Positions 1 through 12,310 of a stretch of 64,000 nt of DNA are shown here, in pieces. Position 1 is the stretch's first letter. Each line of letters starts with the position of its first letter. This DNA is from Moringa oleifera (lineage: Eukaryota; Streptophyta; Magnoliopsida; Brassicales; Moringaceae): assembly GCA_021397835.1 (NCBI GenBank), contig JAJFZO010000566.1, positions 3,534,001-3,598,000 of the forward strand. Direction: 5' to 3'. The position numbers and the translations under genes were made by a program. The notes under the pieces are model-generated. The model made no database searches. It saw only the letters and a program-made list of their open reading frames with translations, and was not told where the DNA came from.

Positions 1-3000
1 GCCAGATGATCCTGCAAGTTCAATGGCAAGGAACTCCCAAAAAGTTAAATTTGAAGCATTTTTTGAGACTAAAATAATGACAAAACTTCCCATGATCAGA
101 AAGAATTAAAGGAAGTAATCCGGTTTTGATTATAAAAGCTGAAAAACACAACCAATGGTGAGGGAAGTTAATAAGGATCGGAGGTAAGATGCATACTTGA
201 ACATAGTCAGTGTAGATCTCTGACTTGATCAATCTGTCTGCTATTATGCAAAGAAAACCAGTCTGCAGCAGCACAAAACCAGTTGAACAAATATCAAGCA
301 GAGTTCAGAAAAGGTTACTGTTATATAGTATTTATTTCATCACTTCATTTCTGCCTTGGTCAGCCAGGGATAAGATGAAAATATTGAACCCAATAGGCCA
401 TTGAAATTGTCTTGATGAGGCCAAGATATTTGTTCGAGTTGCATATCTCTTTTTGAGAGTCTCTGAGATTTAAGGGTAAGAAAAAAAAAAAAAAAAAAAG
501 GCACCAAAACCCCTAAAAGTAGACCAAATGAAAACGGTATAGCAACAAAGCGAAATCTGTAAAGATGATTGAACCCAAATGACAAAGACGAAGACGACAC
601 TAGAATCACAATTGGATAGGGAAAAAGAAGTCAAAATGGACAAAGCTTCTGGATAGAAGAAATTAAATGCTTCAAGAAGCAGCATGATTGATCCCTCAAC
701 AGTAAACAAAGAATGAGAGAACATAATCATCTGGATCTACCATGTATCTCTGTCAAGTACCTTCAACACTAAGCTCGAGCTCGATATAACACTGGAGGCT
801 CTTAGACAGTTCAACAAAAGTACACAGGAATGACCGAGCATCCTACATCTCTTTCCCTCAAGGATCTAAGACAGTTCAATATAAACCACTACAAAGGGGG
901 ACAGATGGTACTTACACCACAAAGAGGAACAGAAGCTGTTCCTGCATGGGGTCCAGCCAGAGAGATATAATTCTTAACCTGTTTCAGCAAAAGATGGAGA
1001 AAATCACACATTGATTGGCACTAACACATAGAAATGTTCTCAGAATAAAAAAACATGTGACATATGGAATCAACACAGAAATGAATAGCAGCATAGTAAT
1101 GAAGCTGAGGCAATGGATAAATGAAAATGCCCTGACAAGCCAAGAGAAGGTAATGGTAAGAGATCGAATGTCAGAACAGTGAACCAAAAGATATTTATCC
1201 ACAGATTTCGCACTAAAAATCCAAGTCTTTTTCCTCTGAAATTTTCTCCTTTTACGTGATGATCTCAGGAGGTGAAATCAGCACAGTTTTTTTTTTTTTC
1301 TCTCATTTCACGTCAGCCTTCTGAACAGCATACTTAAGATGTCCAGCTTTGGATCAGTTACAAGGTACTCATTTTCTTAACATAGCCAGTCAAATGATTT
1401 ATAGTTGTGTAGTTCATAAATTCGTGGTGATTAACTAGAAGAGTCATGAAGAATATATGAACATCATTATTTATACATACAATTCGCAGGAAAAAATAAA
1501 GAAAAAAGAGATGGTCCGTCAACAATTAGTGACATCAAGAACCCAAGAGCATAAGAAGCCTCAAACATTAATGAAAACAACATATCAGAAGAAACAAAGA
1601 ATTTGCATCAAACCAGCTCTTACTGGAGGTGCACCGTCGCAAAACTCTATGACTCCTCGACCTATTAAATTACCCTGTTAAACCAGACAAAGAAAAGAGG
1701 AAGAAAAAAGATTGAGAATTGGAGTCAAGAGAAAGATGCAAAGAGAACAGTTCATAACAAGATATGATCATAGATAGGACTGAAAGAGGAAAGAAGGTCT
1801 GTCTGACCAAACTGCATTTTGGTAATTGAATTTTCAGATATGTACCAATCAGTACTCATGACATAAGAGGAACAATTTCTTCTTGCTTTTGCATATAATT
1901 CCTCAGTCTCATTGGAGACTCTTGAATATGATACAGTAACTTTACTTTTAGAGGATCCCTTTTGATAGGACTGGTTAACTTTGTTTAGAAAATGCTGGAT
2001 TATGAGATAGAATCTGAAAAATGCTAAAAACATGTTGAGATAGTGATGCATGGCTGATACCAGTCAAAAAGCATCAAATCTTCTGATGAAGTTGAGTAAA
2101 TCATGTAGCATTAAGGATTAAGGTTGACATTCTACTATGAGAGTCTGGATATTGGAATATAAATAAATGACTTCCAGCTGGTTGGATTCGTATTCTTGTT
2201 TCTGCTTCCATCGACTCTGATTTTTCTAGTTTTTCTTGGAATTTCTTGATGCTTTAACCCTAGAATTTTATTATTTAGCCTTGTCAATTTGTTGGTTTCT
2301 TGCCCAGTTCTTCTGCTGGGGTGCTATTCCCTTTTTTGTGGGAATCTAATCAGTTGGGTATCAACGAGAAACACACAGAAATATTTGAAAAGATAGATCG
2401 CTGAAATTACCTGAGAGAGACCAACCATGTTGTATCCCCCACTCAACTCTTTCATTTGCTTCACCTGTGAGTATTGCAATGAACATGTGAGATGACAGAA
2501 ACTACAAAAGGCAGGTTATGAGAATTAGCACAGTTACCCAGGGAGCTTTATCACCTTGTCACAAACAATTCTGGTCTGCAGACAAAAAAATGCATACCCA
2601 GAACATAAGCAATCAATGTAGCATCCACAAAGAGAATTAAAGAAGCACTAGCACTTGTTATCAGGCTTTTACCTGCTCCTCAAGAGGGATAAACCAGGAG
2701 TCCCAAGTTCCATCCCCAACTTCTCTGCAGTGGAAAAAGAAATTATGCAATAGCATCGAACATGAGAAATAGTGATATCCGATGGGGAGAAAATTCAATT
2801 AGGCAGCCTAGATACTCCGCATGGTCAAATAGTCACAATAAAAAAATTACCAAAGAATCCTACAGGCTTGCCTCAACCCAATGATGTTAAAACCTTGTTG
2901 AACTTCAAAAAAAGGTTTAACACATTGCACTGATAGATTTAAATAAGAATTTGCCATGAGAAGTATCAAGACATGGTTTATTTGCATCATAAATAACATG

Positions 3001-4153
3001 TGTATTTTATAACCAGGATAGTAAGACAAGCATAATTTGGGACTAATAGGAATAGAATCAGGATCAAGAATAACCAAACAAAAAATTTGACTTGTTTCAT
3101 CTGTACTTAATGGGCAATGTTGCTCCAAGAACAGCCTTAAACAGAACAAATTAAGATATTTACAAGCATACATGCAATATCCGGTAGAACCAGAAAAGTT
3201 GCTGAGAAGATCAGTGAACTGCTTCACTCCTCGATGGGAACATTGATCTCCAATACCTGCAACAGTAAAACATTAATATAGAAGTGTAATCTGCATAAAG
3301 TAACATCAACAAAGCAAAGAATTACTTTGCAACAAGATAGGCCAGTTGATATGAGAATCACTAGTATTTTTATGGAGTTTTAGTGCTTGCCTCTATGAGA
3401 AATGAAGAAGTGAATTGGTTCATTAAGTTAATAATTCTGCATGAATGTAAAATTTGATAGGGTAATTAAGGTCTTCAGTAAACTTAGCAATCAATAAGAT
3501 TAACTAAACGTGTAGGTTGTTAGTTAAAAAGACAGATTCTGTGGAAGAAATGGATAGGTCACATAGATGCTGAACACATATGGCTTAACATCTGTCAGTA
3601 CTAAAACACAGTTGGCCAAATATCCGTAATTATATCATACTTTGGATTAAACTCCCTCAAGAAAAACAAAAGGAAAAAAAAAAAAAAGGAAAGTATCCTG
3701 TTGGTTGAATTATTCTCTCATCTAATTATATATTTCCATTGCTATAGATTGTCTGTAGTATACCAGATTCATAACACAATATCATACCCGCTTTGTAACA
3801 GGTCTCCACCATTAAATTAAGACATGCACAGAACAATGTATAGTAAATTGAAAGTAAGACAATCAGGTGACAATCTTTCTGGTAAATTCTACTCCTACGT
3901 ACAGGAAAGAATGAATATAGAAAGAGAAAAAGAAACCCATAAACCGTAAAAAAAAGAATCATTATCACAGATTAGAAGCAGAGTCATGAGACAAAAAGCC
4001 CAGATTATTAATCGAACAGAAAAACCAAAGGGAGTAGAGATACGAAAGGAAATTACCATGGAGGACGATGAAGGGAACGGAGACTGACACAGGAATGAAA
4101 ACAAAGAAGGTTAAAGTGAAACAGAGGGCAACAGATTGTGATGCAACAGCCAT
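1..4153 (-). CDS. Palmitoyl-protein thioesterase (PPT1-like), 5' part, runs off left edge
   Basis: Removes palmitate from S-acylated proteins (alpha/beta hydrolase of the PPT family, normally vacuole/lysosome or secreted). Nine exons join in frame on the minus strand: 4153-4057, 3256-3172, 2724-2673, 2575-2555, 2464-2411, 1674-1624, 978-916, 262-197 and 11-1. All introns are GT-AG. The start ATG at 4153 is followed by a hydrophobic signal peptide (about residues 6-26) and then [13 protein letters not shown], the family's first strand and oxyanion region. The nucleophile motif GLSQG is built across an exon border (GLSQ then G), followed by [16 protein letters not shown], the SLAGPHAG motif and [11 protein letters not shown]. 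The catalytic Asp and His exons lie outside the window. One exon (2575-2555) is only 21 bases (TRIVCDK). Family and exon calls rest on strong remembered similarity to plant PPTs. Confidence 0.9.
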
Positions 4154-4600
4154 GATTTTTGGGGTTCTTTTCCTTCTTAACAACAAAGAAAAAGAACCCA
4201 GAAGAATAAATGATATTTTCTTTCTGGTTGGGCAGCTGAGATTTGATTCCAGGAAGTTTTGAAGGGCCGGTCGAGTTAGTTGGTTGTTGAAGTAATTAGT
4301 CGATAAGGACAATAAGTGGAGGCTCCTGATTAGCTAACAGGTTGATAAACTCATGAGTCGGCCTCTGCGTACCATTTACTCATTTTGCTATCTTTGTCAG
4401 GTTGCTTCTTGCAGTCACCAATCAGCCGTTCACTTGGGTACTGCTCATTTAAGAAGAAGACAGGGTTGAGTTTCTCTTTGCTGTGTTGTCCAGTCTTTGT
4501 TCACATTACAGTTTGGCAATTGGGCTTACAATATCAGTATGCTATTAGTAAGCTCTTCTTATGTTTTTATAAATAAACATGTAATAAATTTAGAGCTATT
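4154..4600. other. Upstream region of the thioesterase gene
   Basis: Moderately AT-rich stretch holding the presumed 5' UTR and promoter of the minus-strand thioesterase gene. The open frames here read over its first exon and leader and are not conserved-looking. No second gene is visible. Confidence 0.4.
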
Positions 4601-5160
4601 TAATAGTATGAATTTTTTTATTAAAAAAATAATTACATTAAAAAAATATAATTTTACTTATTATTTAAAATTAAAATTTAAAAAAATTATATTTATTTAA
4701 AAATTATATTTTTATTAAATTTTAATATAAAATTTTTGTTTATATTAATAATTTTGTACATATAAGTGAGTGTATGTGACTTTTATTTATGTAATTATTT
4801 TAATATTTTTTAAAATATTATCAAAATAAATAAAATATTATTTTTTATTAAATTTTAATATAAAAATATTAATATTTAAAAAATAAAAATAAAAAATATA
4901 TTTTTATTTTAATAATATTTTAAAAAATATTATGATAATTATATAAATAAAAGTCATATGCATATTTTTTGTGTATACAAAATCGTTATTATTAATAAAA
5001 AATATAAATAAAAATATATATTAAAAATCTAATAAAAATATAAGTTTCAAATAAATATAATTTTTTTTGTAGATTTTAATTTAAGATAATAAACAAAATA
5101 TAAAATCTTTCATATAATTAATTTTTAAAAAATAAAAAGTATGTATATTTTATTATTAAC
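4600..5160. repeat. AT-rich foldback (inverted-repeat) element
   Basis: The left arm (about 4620-4830) and right arm (about 4870-5150) are reverse complements with scattered mismatches. For example, left AAATTATATTTATTT at 4685 pairs with AAATAAATATAATTT at 5050, and left GACTTTTATTTAT at 4780 pairs with ATAAATAAAAGTC at 4942. The loop is about 40 bases. No coding capacity is seen. This is the form of a palindromic MITE. Ends and target duplication could not be fixed because the flanks are equally AT-rich. Confidence 0.65.
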
Positions 5161-5279
5161 ATAAATTTTGCCGATATTTTTTGAATTTTTGTCAGAGTAT
5201 ATAAAAGCAACAACATATATGTATCAAATTTTGAAAAAACAAAACCCAAAGATTGATGCAAGCATTTGGGTTCATTTTT

Positions 5280-6103
5280 AGGTAAACCTCCTAGTATTTC
5301 AAAGTTCAGTCTTACCTGTAATTGGATAGACCTTAGAGGAAGTAGGGATGAAAGAAAATATGGAAAACTAGAAATAATATGTAATAATTCTTTTAGAAGT
5401 TGTTGAGGATAATGTTGATTCTTTTTGCTTGAGGCAACTATTTGTTGGACAGCTTGCTGTTAGTGGAAAACTTTGCCTCATCTCTTGATTTGTATTTGAA
5501 CACACCAAAAACAGCATTATGAGGCAACTTGATCTTTTCTCTTGTTTTTCTGGGGAAGAACCACAGGAGATTCGAAGACTTTTGATCAAGTCTTCTTGCA
5601 TCAGCTGCTTGCTGTTTAATCATCTTGTCTGAATCACTGCAAAAATACATATGTTTAGCTGATTCAAAGTATGGAATGTTATATACTACAGACAAATAGG
5701 AAGTAACATACATGATCAGGAAATTGAGTGGGGGGAGTTTTCATGATCATAATAAAGAAACAGGTTTAACAATTTCTGGTAATGATCATGTCAAAACAAT
5801 TTTAATATTCAGGCCGGCATAAGAGTTGTCTTAACAAGCCCTAATAAGTTGTGCTTGTCATGCAACCATGGAGCTGACTAAGTTAAGTTAACATCGGACC
5901 TGGTATGTGTTGTCTCAAAATATTCTTACAAGCAAGTTTCAGACCGCTAACTAGATCAGTTTCTCATTGATGAACAAGACAGGAAGATTGGAATATGACA
6001 TTATAAATAGCTTGAACTAAGAAGAACAGGAAATCAAAGTACCTATTTGTCTTTTGCAGATCAGGTCATAGTAGAGCTTGCGAGGAGCATTGTCACAATA
6101 GAG
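5280..6103 (+). promoter_or_regulatory. Duplicated upstream region of DC1 gene A1
   Basis: This segment recurs upstream of the two other A-type genes (about 18720-19457 and 37180-37753). Shared landmarks are GAAGACTTTTGATCAAGTCTT, GAATC/TTGCAAAAATACAT, GATTCAAAG and, close to the gene, GAACAAGACAG..TTGGAATATG. Small open frames on the minus strand here are not kept open in the sister copies. It is therefore read as promoter and leader DNA duplicated with the gene, not as a gene of its own. Confidence 0.6.
6002..6009 (+). promoter_or_regulatory. TATA box of DC1 gene A1
   Basis: TATAAATA lies within a block conserved before all three A genes (ATTATAAATAGC..GAACTAAGAAG), about 100 bases before the ATG at 6104. 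Confidence 0.6.
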
Positions 6104-8040
6104 ATGGAGATCCAACATTTCAGCCACGAGCATCCATTGAGTCCCTTTGAAGCAGAGAACAAAGAAGGATTCTGTGAAGCATGTTGGAAAGGCCTGACAG
6201 GTCCTGCTTATCAATGTGGTCAATGCAGATTTTTCCTTCATAAATCCTGCACTGAGCTTCCGCGAGAGATCCAGTGCTTCTTTCACCCATGCAGTCTAAA
6301 GCTGCAAATAGCATTCTATCTCAAAAGTTCTGTTAATTGTGATGCTTGTTGCAGGATGGAGGGCGGCATCTATTACCGTTGTCACCAATGTCAATATAAT
6401 GTCTGTGCTGAATGTGCTCTGCCGCCATCAGCAACACCTGATGGTGATGATCAGATTAGACATTTCAGCCATTGCCATCCACTGGAACTAGTTGAGACCA
6501 AATTTGAAGATCCTGTTCGTTGTAACGCTTGTAAAGACTTGTGCTTGAGTTATACGTATCAGTGCAAACGATGCAAGTTTTTCCTGGATAAATCTTGCTT
6601 GGAGAACTTGCCACAACAGATAGAACACTTCTTCCATCCTTGCGCTCGCCCTCTCATCCTGCTTCCAGCAAGGTGGAGCTTTCATTGCTGTGCTTGTAAT
6701 GAAGAAAGCTCCAGTTTGGCATTCAGCTGCATGAAGTGTCATTTCCTAATGGATGTTGAATGTGCCCTGCTACCTACAAGAAAACCAGACTGTGTCAAGC
6801 AGATAGAATATTTCAGCCATGGCCATGCTTTGACATTGTACGACTACGAGAATGGCAGCGAAGTTCTTCTCTGTAGAGCATGTGGTAAAAGCTGTTCAGG
6901 TCCTCTTTATGCTTGCATCAGATGCGACTATTATTTACACAAGTCCTGCGTTGAATTGCCTAGACGGATCCAGCATCCATTTCATCCATGGCATCCTCTT
7001 GAACTTCAGGCTGTTAAGCAAAATTACTTTGTTCCTTCCCTAGCACCATCATTCACTTGCGATGCCTGCGAGAAGATATGCACAGGCTTCATCTATCACT
7101 GCTCTGAATGCGACTTTTCCCTGCACTCAAACTGTGCTACATTGATGCCCTCCGTAAAATACGAAAAACATAGGCACCTTCTTACTTTGTTTGAGGAAAC
7201 ATCAACACAGCGTTTCTGCGAAGTCTGCTACAGACAGTGCAAGGGCCTCCATCTGAGATGTGTAGAATGCAAGGTCAATCTCCATGTGCACTGTCATCCG
7301 TCGGCACCACAGACAATCAAGCACAAATGTCATATAGATCCTTTGAGTTTGACAGAGTTGCCTGTCCCTGATGACTTAGATTCAGATGACGAATTCTATT
7401 GTGATGCTTGTGAGACTTTACGAGATCCCAAGGACCCGGTTTACTATTGTGCAGAATGTAACTTTCCTGCCCATGTTGCCTGTGTGATCTCAGAGGTATT
7501 TCACAAACGTTTTGGTGTTGTTATCTCTTTCAAATGCAATTGTTTTCTTTCATTTTCACTTCCTTCACCACTTATTTTTCTGCTTAGGTATTGCCAAAAA
7601 TTACTGAGGACTTGGGTACAGATATGAGAAGACAGGATGACATTCTTGCAAAACTGGACAAAGAGATTTCAGAGCTTTCTGGAGAGGTGGAGGAGCTGAG
7701 AGAAGGATTGGAGCTTCTGGGGAAAACAAGACAGCAACTACAAGAAGAAAAAGGAGAACTAGAAGCAGGACTAGAGGTGCTATCAAACATTCTAGATGAA
7801 GCAGTTTATCCGCTGCGAGCCAATTTAACAAGAAAAATGAAGGAACTTCAAGATGAACGTGAAAGGTTCCTTAAGTCTACATCATCAAACATGAGCAATG
7901 AGTATCTGGGTGAGACTTCAGCAACAGAAGAATCAGCCAATGAGACAGATTCTGGTGTATCTCAGTTCCTTGCAGAGCAAAAAGTCTTGTATTTTAGAAC
8001 TGTATTTGATGTCTCAAATGTTATTCGCAGCAAGAAGTGA
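6104..8040 (+). CDS. DC1-domain zinc-finger/coiled-coil protein A1
   Basis: Two exons, 6104-7495 and 7588-8040 (GT-AG intron of 92 bases, phase 0), encode about 614 residues. The start is the ATG giving MEIQHFSH, because all paralogues begin here with MEI/MKI; codons upstream are in frame but use no ATG. Residues 1-464 hold eight Cys/His-rich DC1 modules of the type HFSHxHPLxL..CxxC..GxxYxCxxCxFxLHxxC. The last carries the acidic linker VPDDLDSDDEFYCDAC. Exon 2 begins VLPKITEDLG and forms a coiled coil (about residues 475-555, heptads rich in E, L and K), then a polar tail with FLAEQKVLYF. DC1 proteins are plant-specific and often linked to stress or defence signalling, and some bind lipids or other proteins. 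The actual role of this one is unknown. All frames are intact, so it is probably functional. Confidence 0.9.
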
Positions 8041-9007
8041 TTCACTGCAAAGTTGATTTGCAAGTTATGATTACAACTTGTTTCAGATCTTTAATTATAT
8101 GGATATTTTGACAACAAGAACTTCAAATTAGTCTGATGAATGGTCTAAACTTAAAATAACATAACATGAACTAACTGGCATGAAATGAATATGAGATAAT
8201 GCAAAATCAAAATAATAGAAGCTAGTTGACCTGGCATATAAATGAATCCAATCCTTTTTTTTTTATAAATAATATTCAACTAAATCTGGTGATGGAGCCA
8301 TGGAACTGCTCCCCCTCATTCCCTTTTAATACTTCAAAGCAATGACAACTAAAGTGATAAAAAACTCAGTTAGTCTATAATGACAATGAGCTTTCTCTTT
8401 TTATGTTATCGTGATTCTATCAACTCTCTTGAGAAGGAGATAGATCATTAAAAAATTGTGTTCAATGATATGAGGGCAAGAACATATGCTAAAAGAAGCT
8501 GAATCGGCTGATCCTTATCAGGCTATTGACCAACTCAAAACAATAAGATTATGTAAAGATACCAAGTTGCAGAAGAATTGGCCAAGGTCCTTAAGCTGTC
8601 TCACTCATACAGCCAAGATTCCAGGGAGGTAAAGCATTGTAGAAATGACACACTCTGGACCTCATCTACATTGTCTTTAACAATTCAAATAATAAGCAAG
8701 TGGTAATTAAACTGAAGAAACTGTGTCAAAGTCAGCTTATGAACAAAGTGATCAAGGGCCAACAAGCAGCAATATAATAAATCTAGTCGATGACATGCAC
8801 ACATGTCTAACCCATGTTGAAAAGGTAGATCTGAGTAGTGGGTGTTACATGGTTTAACCAACTAGGGGAGGAACTAAAATCAACAGATCACTGTTTGTAC
8901 CTGTGGCCACGGATAAATAAATGAGAGCACAATCTGGCAGGAATTGCAATAAGGAAGCATTTTATTTATTGAATATAACAAGTTTTGAGTTCTTTTCTTC
9001 AAAATTG
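8041..9007 (+). promoter_or_regulatory. A1-B1 spacer with B1 promoter
   Basis: Spacer between A1 and B1, repeated in the other pairs (21390-21846 plus 32058-32597, and 39686-40670). Conserved pieces include CTAAGCTGTCTCACTCAT, GTGGTAATTAAACTGAAGAAACTG and GATAAATAAATG just before the B genes. The part near 8475-8500 (ATGAGGGCAAGAACATATGC) is the empty version of the site where the MULE sits in pair 2. No gene is seen. Confidence 0.6.
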
Positions 9008-10834
9008 ATGGAGATTGAACATTTCAGCCATGTTCATCCTTTGATTCTCTCGGAAGAGGAGGATGGTCGAATTCTCTGCAATGGGTGTCAAAAAGGATTG
9101 TCAGGACCGACCTACGGTTGCAGCCACTGCAAATATTTCCTTCATAGGTCCTGTGCTAAGCTTCCACACGAGATCCAGTGTTTCTTTCATCCATGTTCTC
9201 TCACTCTACAAACAACCAGATACTACGAGAGTGGATTTGTTTATTGCAATGCTTGTAGCAAATCCCACTGGGGCTTGTACTACCATTGTGACTGGTGTCA
9301 ATATGATGTGGGCGCTGAATGTGCCCTGCAGGCAACCATAACGCCTGAAGATGATACTGATGAGCAGATTCGGCATTTCAGCCACGCGCATCCACTGGCA
9401 CTTGCAGAGAAGAAAGAAGACGACGAAGTTTCCTGCAAAGTATGTGGAAAGCTCTGCTTGGGCCCAGCCTATGGCTGCAACCAATGCAACTTTTTCCTCC
9501 ATAAGTCTTGTATGGACGATTTACCAAAAGTTATCAGACATTTCTTCCACCCATGTCCTCTTGTACTGCTCTCGACTTGTAAGTATTATTGCGAGGCTTG
9601 TGACCAAGAACGTTCCGGCTTGGCCTTCTGCTGTGGACGGTGCAACATCCTCCTGGATGTTGAATGTGCCCTGCTGCCCACCTTAGATTCAGAAGGTGCC
9701 AAGCAGATCCCACATTTCAGCCACGGCCATCTGTTGACACTCTATGAGAGTAATCATATCAATGATGAAATTTGCTGCAAAGCGTGTAGTCAAAACTGTT
9801 CAGGTTCTACCTATGGTTGCAGCAGATGCGACTTCTATTTACACAAATCGTGTGCTGAATTGCCAATCCAGATCAAACATCCCTTTCATTCTCGGCACCC
9901 TCTTCTTCTGGTTCCTCTCAAGGGCGACGGTTTCTTACCCCATCTCCCTTGTTTTGTCTGCGGCAAGCAGTGCGGATACTTGTCCTACTTTTGCATGTCG
10001 TGCCCATGTGTATTCGACATAAACTGTACTTCGCTAAAGCCCAACATAAAGTACGAAAACCACGAGCATCTTCTCGTTTGGATTGAAGAAGGATGTGCTA
10101 AACATTACTGCAAGAGCTGCTGGAAGAGCTGCAATGCCTCCCACCTCCGATGCGTTGAATGCGATTTCAGTCTCCATGTGGAATGTCATCCCTCTGTGCC
10201 GCATTCCATCAAACACAAGTGCCACATAGATCCTTTGGCTTTAACTAAGTTGCCTGTCCCTGATGATTTAGATTCAGACGATGAATTTTACTGCGATGCC
10301 TGCGAGACTTTAAGAGATCCAAAGGACCCCGTTTATTACTGTGTCGAATGCGACTTTATCGCTCACATTGACTGCGTCATCTCAGCGGTACTTCTCATAA
10401 CACAATGTTCATCCGCAACATAATTTCTGAAATATAACAAAAAGTTCTGTTTCCAGGTGCTGCCGCACATTACTGATGAGGGGTCTTCTTCAAAGGAGAA
10501 AGATGGGTTTTCGGTCGATCCTGTTATAGCAAAACTAAACCGAGACATCGAAGAGGTTCGTGCAGCTATGGAGGAAGTGAAAGTAGAATCTGAGCGCATG
10601 CAAGAGGTAAGAGAAGAGAAAGAAAAAGAAAGAAAAATGCTAGAAGCACGATTGCAGTCAGTGATAACCGAAACAGAAGGATTTGCAGAAGCACTGAACA
10701 CGGCAGTCCAGCAGTTGAAGGTAGTTAAGGATGAACGGGCCCGATACATTGCATCCACAGAGGCAAACACAGAGAACTCAGGTGGAGTTGCAGCGACAGA
10801 AAGATTGGCTACAGGAGCAGGTAGACCTTCTTGA
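9008..10834 (+). CDS. DC1-domain zinc-finger/coiled-coil protein B1
   Basis: Exons 9008-10387 and 10457 onward (intron 69 bases, phase 0, same position as in the A genes). The start is MEIEHFSHVHPLIL. An upstream in-frame ATG at 8921 exists, but its sister copies lack it. Residues 1-460 contain eight DC1 modules (HFSHVHPL, CFFHPCSL, HFSHAHPL, HFFHPCPL, HFSHGHLL, HPFHSRHPL, NHEHLLVW, KCHIDPLAL) ending in the acidic linker shared with A1. Exon 2 starts VLPHITDEGSSSKEKDG and continues as a charged coiled coil (EEVRAAMEEVKVESERMQEV...). Reading straight on gives a stop at 10832-10834 (about 585 residues). A good donor at 10820/10821 would instead lead to the Ser-rich exon at 11882-11995. The function is unknown beyond family. 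The frame is intact. Confidence 0.87.
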
Positions 10835-11881
10835 TTTACATGGAATGGAAATTGTGGCTAATATCACGAAGTATGAAATCACATATACACAAAAAATTAA
10901 AGAGTAAACATTAAAAATTTACCTTTTAATTTAAATATTAAATTAATCACGTTATAAGATTTATAATGAGAAAAATTCTTAAAATAAATTTTTTAATTAA
11001 TTATGTCATTAAAAACTTATATTTTAAGTTTTTTATTTTAATTATGTGAGAGTTTTAAGTATTAATTTTAACCTTAATAATTTTTAACTTATCATTTCAT
11101 GTATTATAAATCATGAGTACTAAAATTAACATATTATAAATCATATTTTTTATATATCTTTTATTTAATATATTTATAAATTTTTTAAAAAATAATTAAT
11201 TATATAATCTTCATTTCATGCATTATAAATCATCAGTACTAAAATTAACATATTAAATCTCACCAAAAAATGTTAAAATGTGATTTTGAATTAATGTAAT
11301 TTTTTCGTATGTATATATTTAAAAATTTACAAAAAAAATATAATTTATTATGATGTGCTTAACTAATTAATTGATTTAATTTTTTATTCAATTTTTTATG
11401 CAGATCAAATTGATCATGCTTTCAAAAGTTTGGAGATATAATAATTATTTTAAAATAAAAAATTATTTATTGAAAAATTTAAAATTTTAAAAAATTACCA
11501 AACCATCTTTTCTCTTTTTTCCACTTTTCCATTTTTTTTTGTCATTTTCAAATTTCTTTTAGAAAATTCTCAATTTTTTAATTTAATTTTTTGACTAAAA
11601 AATTTAAATATAAAAGAATTGATGCAATAAAATTTAGATTAAAAGATTGACTTATTATCAAGTTTTTAAATATATTCTTAAATTAAATTTATATATTTAA
11701 GCAATGAAATTTATTTTGTTTAAATTAAAAATTTAATATAATATCGATTCTTCACATTTTATAAAATAGATTCATGAATTACTTAATTTTTCATGTCGTA
11801 AAAGATTTAAAGATAAATTTTTACTTCTTTTTTACAATGTCTAATACATTTTTTTAATTATTGTTAATTTGTTTCTGTCAG
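10835..11881 (+). other. AT-rich intron or 3' flank of B1
   Basis: Strongly AT-rich. It starts with a donor (G/GTAGACC at 10820/10821) and ends with an acceptor (CTGTCAG at 11875-11881). No coding sequence is seen. Confidence 0.45.
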
Positions 11882-11995
11882 CGTTATTATCATCGCTATC
11901 ATTATCATCATCTGTATTGTCATTATCCTCAACTTCTCCTGCAATATCATTATCATCATCATTATCTCCACAACTGCTCATATCTTACATAGGAG
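11882..11995 (+). other. Candidate third exon of B1 (Ser/Leu-rich)
   Basis: 114 bases between an acceptor (CTGTCAG) and a donor (GAG/GTAAT), open in the phase set by the donor at 10820. They encode a Ser/Leu-rich segment around LSSTSPAIS. The same block, also flanked by AG and GT, follows B2 (120 bases) and B3 (105 bases). All three lengths are multiples of three and keep STSP. Its use as an exon is inferred, with no transcript evidence. Confidence 0.45.
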
Positions 11996-11999
11996 GTAA

Positions 12000-12310
12000 T
12001 ATCCATTACTTAAAAGTTTTTTTATAATTTTTTTTACTAATATGAAGAGACTAGAATAAATTATTTTTATGTTTGTTTTGTATTATTTGTAATAAATATT
12101 TGATTAATATAATAATTTAATTCAAATTTTAGTCTCATTCATGCATTAAAAAAAAAAAAGCATAATAGAGTAAAAGTTACAAGAGTCATGATTTATTTTA
12201 AACAATAATTAACTTTGTAAAATAAGTTAAAATAACTCAAGTTATATGTAAATATATTCGAATAATAAAATTATTAATAAAAATATGAAGAGTAATGAAT
12301 AAGATATTTA
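12000..12310. other. B1 downstream flank, truncated
   Basis: AT-rich DNA that resembles the stretch after exon 3 of B3 (about 43240-43480) and then stops matching at about 12270-12310. The short terminal exon seen after B2 and B3 is missing here. Transposon debris starts at this border. Confidence 0.4.

Noticed and set aside
340..3968. Several minus-strand open frames of 60-126 codons
   Set aside because: They are introns of the thioesterase gene, or true exons running on into introns. Only the exon parts match the family.
5368..5713. Minus-strand open frames of 77 and 91 codons upstream of A1
   Set aside because: The DNA is duplicated upstream of A2 and A3, but the frames are not kept there, so it reads as promoter DNA.
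7496..7627. Read-through of A1 exon 1 to a stop at 7627
   Set aside because: The added residues are intron-like, and the GT-AG junction restores a coiled coil conserved in A1, A2 and A3.
8921..9007. Earlier in-frame ATG for B1
   Set aside because: Sister genes lack this ATG, and all share MEIEHF as first residues.
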